Position numbers and translations under genes: made by a program
Shown here: positions 22,828 through 23,732 of the stretch, piece by piece
Layout of the letters: the number at the start of each line of letters is the position of its first letter
Position numbering within the stretch: the first letter of the stretch is position 1
The notes under the pieces: model-generated
The model's input: only the letters and a program-made list of their open reading frames with translations
Told to the model about the DNA's origin: nothing
The model's database searches: none
Assembly: GCA_052034625.1 (NCBI GenBank)
Contig: JBPOII010000018.1
Coordinates: forward strand, 1-23,732
Source: JAVBLP01 sp052034625
GTDB taxonomy: Bacteria; Elusimicrobiota; Endomicrobiia; Endomicrobiales; Endomicrobiaceae
Reading direction: 5' to 3'
DNA: 23,732 nucleotides

Positions 22828-22832
22828 ATATA
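22803..22832 (+). promoter_or_regulatory. Candidate promoter for the 22902 gene
   Basis: TTTACA (22803-22808), then TATATA at 22827-22832 with an 18-bp spacer. An alternative -10, TAGAAT, lies at 22840-22845 but has no good -35. The leader would be about 60 nt. Weaker than the minus-strand partner. Confidence 0.3.
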
Positions 22833-22901
22833 TTAGGGGTAGAATATTATAAGAAAAATAATGTTATTTATGTATATATATTAAGCAATATAGGTATATT
22901 A

Positions 22902-23504
22902 ATGCTTAAAGAAAATGTGTTATCATTTAGAACTGCAAAGACAAAGCTTTCTTCTATTAAAAAGAAGGCCGCGGTTCTTTTTATATTTATGTGTATGTCG
23001 ATAAACGGTTTTGTGCCAAGCACGGTTGAAATAAGCAGATACAGTCTTGTGATGATAGCAGCGGTTACTGCACAAAATATGGCGGTGTCTTTATTACAAA
23101 AATGTAATGCCCCGCTAGAAGTAATAGCAAGTAAAGTCTGTACAGAGCTTAGAGAATTTTTATTTGGTTTTTCCGGTCAAGGAATAGCGAGCGGAAAAAG
23201 TTCCGGAACTGTGCCGGAGGATACATCCGATAATCATACAGCTACAGTATCGCAGGCGACAATAAGTGAAGTTCGAAGATTAATATTGGATATAGACGAA
23301 AATTTATCCAACAAATACATTTATGTTACAAAAAACCTTTTTATGCTTTATCAAAGCATAAAGATACCGGATGAGGGATTGTCATCGGTATTAATTTTGT
23401 CATTTATAATGTTTATCGTAGGTATAAGACAAAGGAAGTCATCCGGAGATGATGCAGTAAGAAGATTAAATAAAAGCATAGAGAGAACAAGAATCTCGGC
23501 ATAG
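22902..23504 (+). CDS. Membrane protein of unknown function, 200 residues
   Basis: ATG at 22902 preceded by AGG (22892-22894) at 7 nt, a weak but plausible ribosome-binding site. Three Lys (20-22) precede a hydrophobic segment at residues 23-39. A second, weaker one spans 47-65. A clear C-terminal membrane helix (160-175) is followed by RQRK. This suggests N-in, a loop of about 100 residues outside, and C-in. The loop holds a Gly/Ser/Thr-rich linker (89-115) and a helical part (118-155). Cysteines at 31, 68 and 80. No family recognised. It lies just upstream of a giant-gene start, in the same direction, separated by a strong terminator, so co-transcription is unlikely. It could be an accessory to the giant protein's export or assembly, from position only. 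Confidence 0.75.
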   Translation: MLKENVLSFRTAKTKLSSIKKKAAVLFIFMCMSINGFVPSTVEISRYSLVMIAAVTAQNMAVSLLQKCNAPLEVIASKVCTELREFLFGFSGQGIASGKSSGTVPEDTSDNHTATVSQATISEVRRLILDIDENLSNKYIYVTKNLFMLYQSIKIPDEGLSSVLILSFIMFIVGIRQRKSSGDDAVRRLNKSIERTRISA

Positions 23505-23534
23505 TAAGTAAGGTGCCGAGGTTCTTGTTTTTTT
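23486..23534 (+). terminator. Strong intrinsic terminator overlapping the end of the 22902 gene
   Basis: 16-bp stem with one G-U pair: left arm 23486-23501, loop 23502-23513, right arm 23514-23529. The T7 tract at 23528-23534 overlaps the base of the right arm. The left arm encodes the last codons of the 22902 gene and its TAG lies in the loop. It insulates the giant gene at 23602 from upstream transcription, so that gene needs its own promoter in the next 70 bp. Confidence 0.9.
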
Positions 23535-23601
23535 ATGAAGAGGAAAAAGAGGGAAAATGGAAAATAAAGAAATAAAAAATAAAAGAATAACGGGGGAAAC
23601 C
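23535..23601 (+). promoter_or_regulatory. Purine-rich leader and ribosome-binding site of the giant gene
   Basis: 67 bp consisting almost wholly of A and G. GGGGGA at 23592-23597 lies 4 nt before the ATG at 23602 and is a good Shine-Dalgarno match. No convincing -35/-10 pair is visible, although the terminator upstream demands a promoter nearby. The unstructured purine run may favour ribosome loading or use a non-sigma70 promoter. Confidence 0.55.
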
Positions 23602-23732
23602 ATGAAACTAAAAGAAAAGGTCATAGGTTATTTCCAGACGTATTGGAAGAAGAATATTTTTACAAAGAGTGTATCCGTATTAGTTGCGGCATGTTTTATA
23701 TTGAATATATTTAATTTGCCAGCCTTTGCAGA
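23602..23732 (+). CDS. Start of the giant gene, or of a second paralogue (3' partial)
   Basis: ATG at 23602 after GGGGGA. It encodes MKLKEKVIGYFQ and then, from 23638, the same residues as the window start in the same frame (TYWKKN onward through LPAFA). On a circular molecule this is the true 5' end of the giant gene: 36 bases here plus 21,324 bases from the left edge give 7,119 residues. On a linear chromosome it is the first 43 residues of the next giant gene, whose body lies outside the window. Confidence 0.9.
   Translation, partial: MKLKEKVIGYFQTYWKKNIFTKSVSVLVAACFILNIFNLPAFA
23638..23732. repeat. 95-bp direct terminal repeat, right copy
   Basis: Identical to bases 1-95 and ends exactly at the window edge. 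The 36 coding bases before it (23602-23637) have no counterpart at the left end, because the window begins inside the repeat. Confidence 0.97.

Noticed and set aside
23535..23567. Ten-codon leader peptide (MKRKKRENGK) before the giant gene
   Set aside because: Its start sits at the base of a terminator, its composition is that of the purine-rich leader, and no attenuator structure follows.
1..23732. Complete plasmid or phage genome, suggested by identical ends
   Set aside because: No replication, partition, mobilisation, capsid, terminase or integrase gene is present. A circle is possible but not as an obvious autonomous replicon.

Overview
The window is AT-rich bacterial DNA dominated by one enormous gene. 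Reading + from the first base to 21324, it encodes at least 7,107 residues. Its true start is not at the left edge: the last 95 bases (23638-23732) are identical to the first 95. At the right edge that same sequence is preceded, in frame, by an ATG at 23602 with a GGGGGA ribosome-binding site. So either the molecule is a closed circle of 23,637 bp, giving a 7,119-residue protein, or two giant genes with identical 5' ends sit in tandem and the contig was cut at the repeat.

The giant protein has, in order: a Sec signal peptide; an acidic disordered stretch; a papain-fold (peptidase C39-like) domain; a long predicted beta-hairpin made of 8-residue repeats; a long charged coiled-coil region; a mixed region; a second hairpin and coiled coil; a second C39-like domain; 13-15 copies of an 11-residue Lys/Val/Asn/Thr amphipathic repeat; a long beta-rich region with scattered YD-like motifs; a cluster of hydrophobic segments; a helical region; a divergent but motif-complete SecA-like DEAD ATPase; and a third C39-like domain near the C-terminus. 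I recall that giant proteins carrying transmembrane segments and divergent SecA DEAD domains have been reported from ultra-small, predatory or episymbiotic Omnitrophota. That phylum is my best guess for the source; no marker gene here proves it.

The rest is small. An intrinsic terminator with a perfect 14-bp stem lies between the giant gene and a convergent YbdG/MscM-type mechanosensitive channel (21467-22723, minus). A 178-bp divergent promoter region follows, with back-to-back TTTACA -35 boxes. A 200-residue membrane protein of unknown function (22902-23504, plus) ends inside a strong terminator resembling the first one. A 97-bp purine-rich leader then leads to the giant-gene start at 23602. 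No rRNA, tRNA, CRISPR array, transposase, integrase or replication initiator was seen. That absence counts against an autonomous plasmid or phage and favours a chromosomal repeat of giant-gene units, or an excised circle.

Working model (inference): the N-terminal two thirds is exported and acts at the cell surface. Hydrophobic segments around 13.5-13.8 kb anchor it and could return the SecA-like ATPase to the cytoplasm. The C39-like domains may cleave the protein or its partners. No gap between genes exceeds 300 bases.
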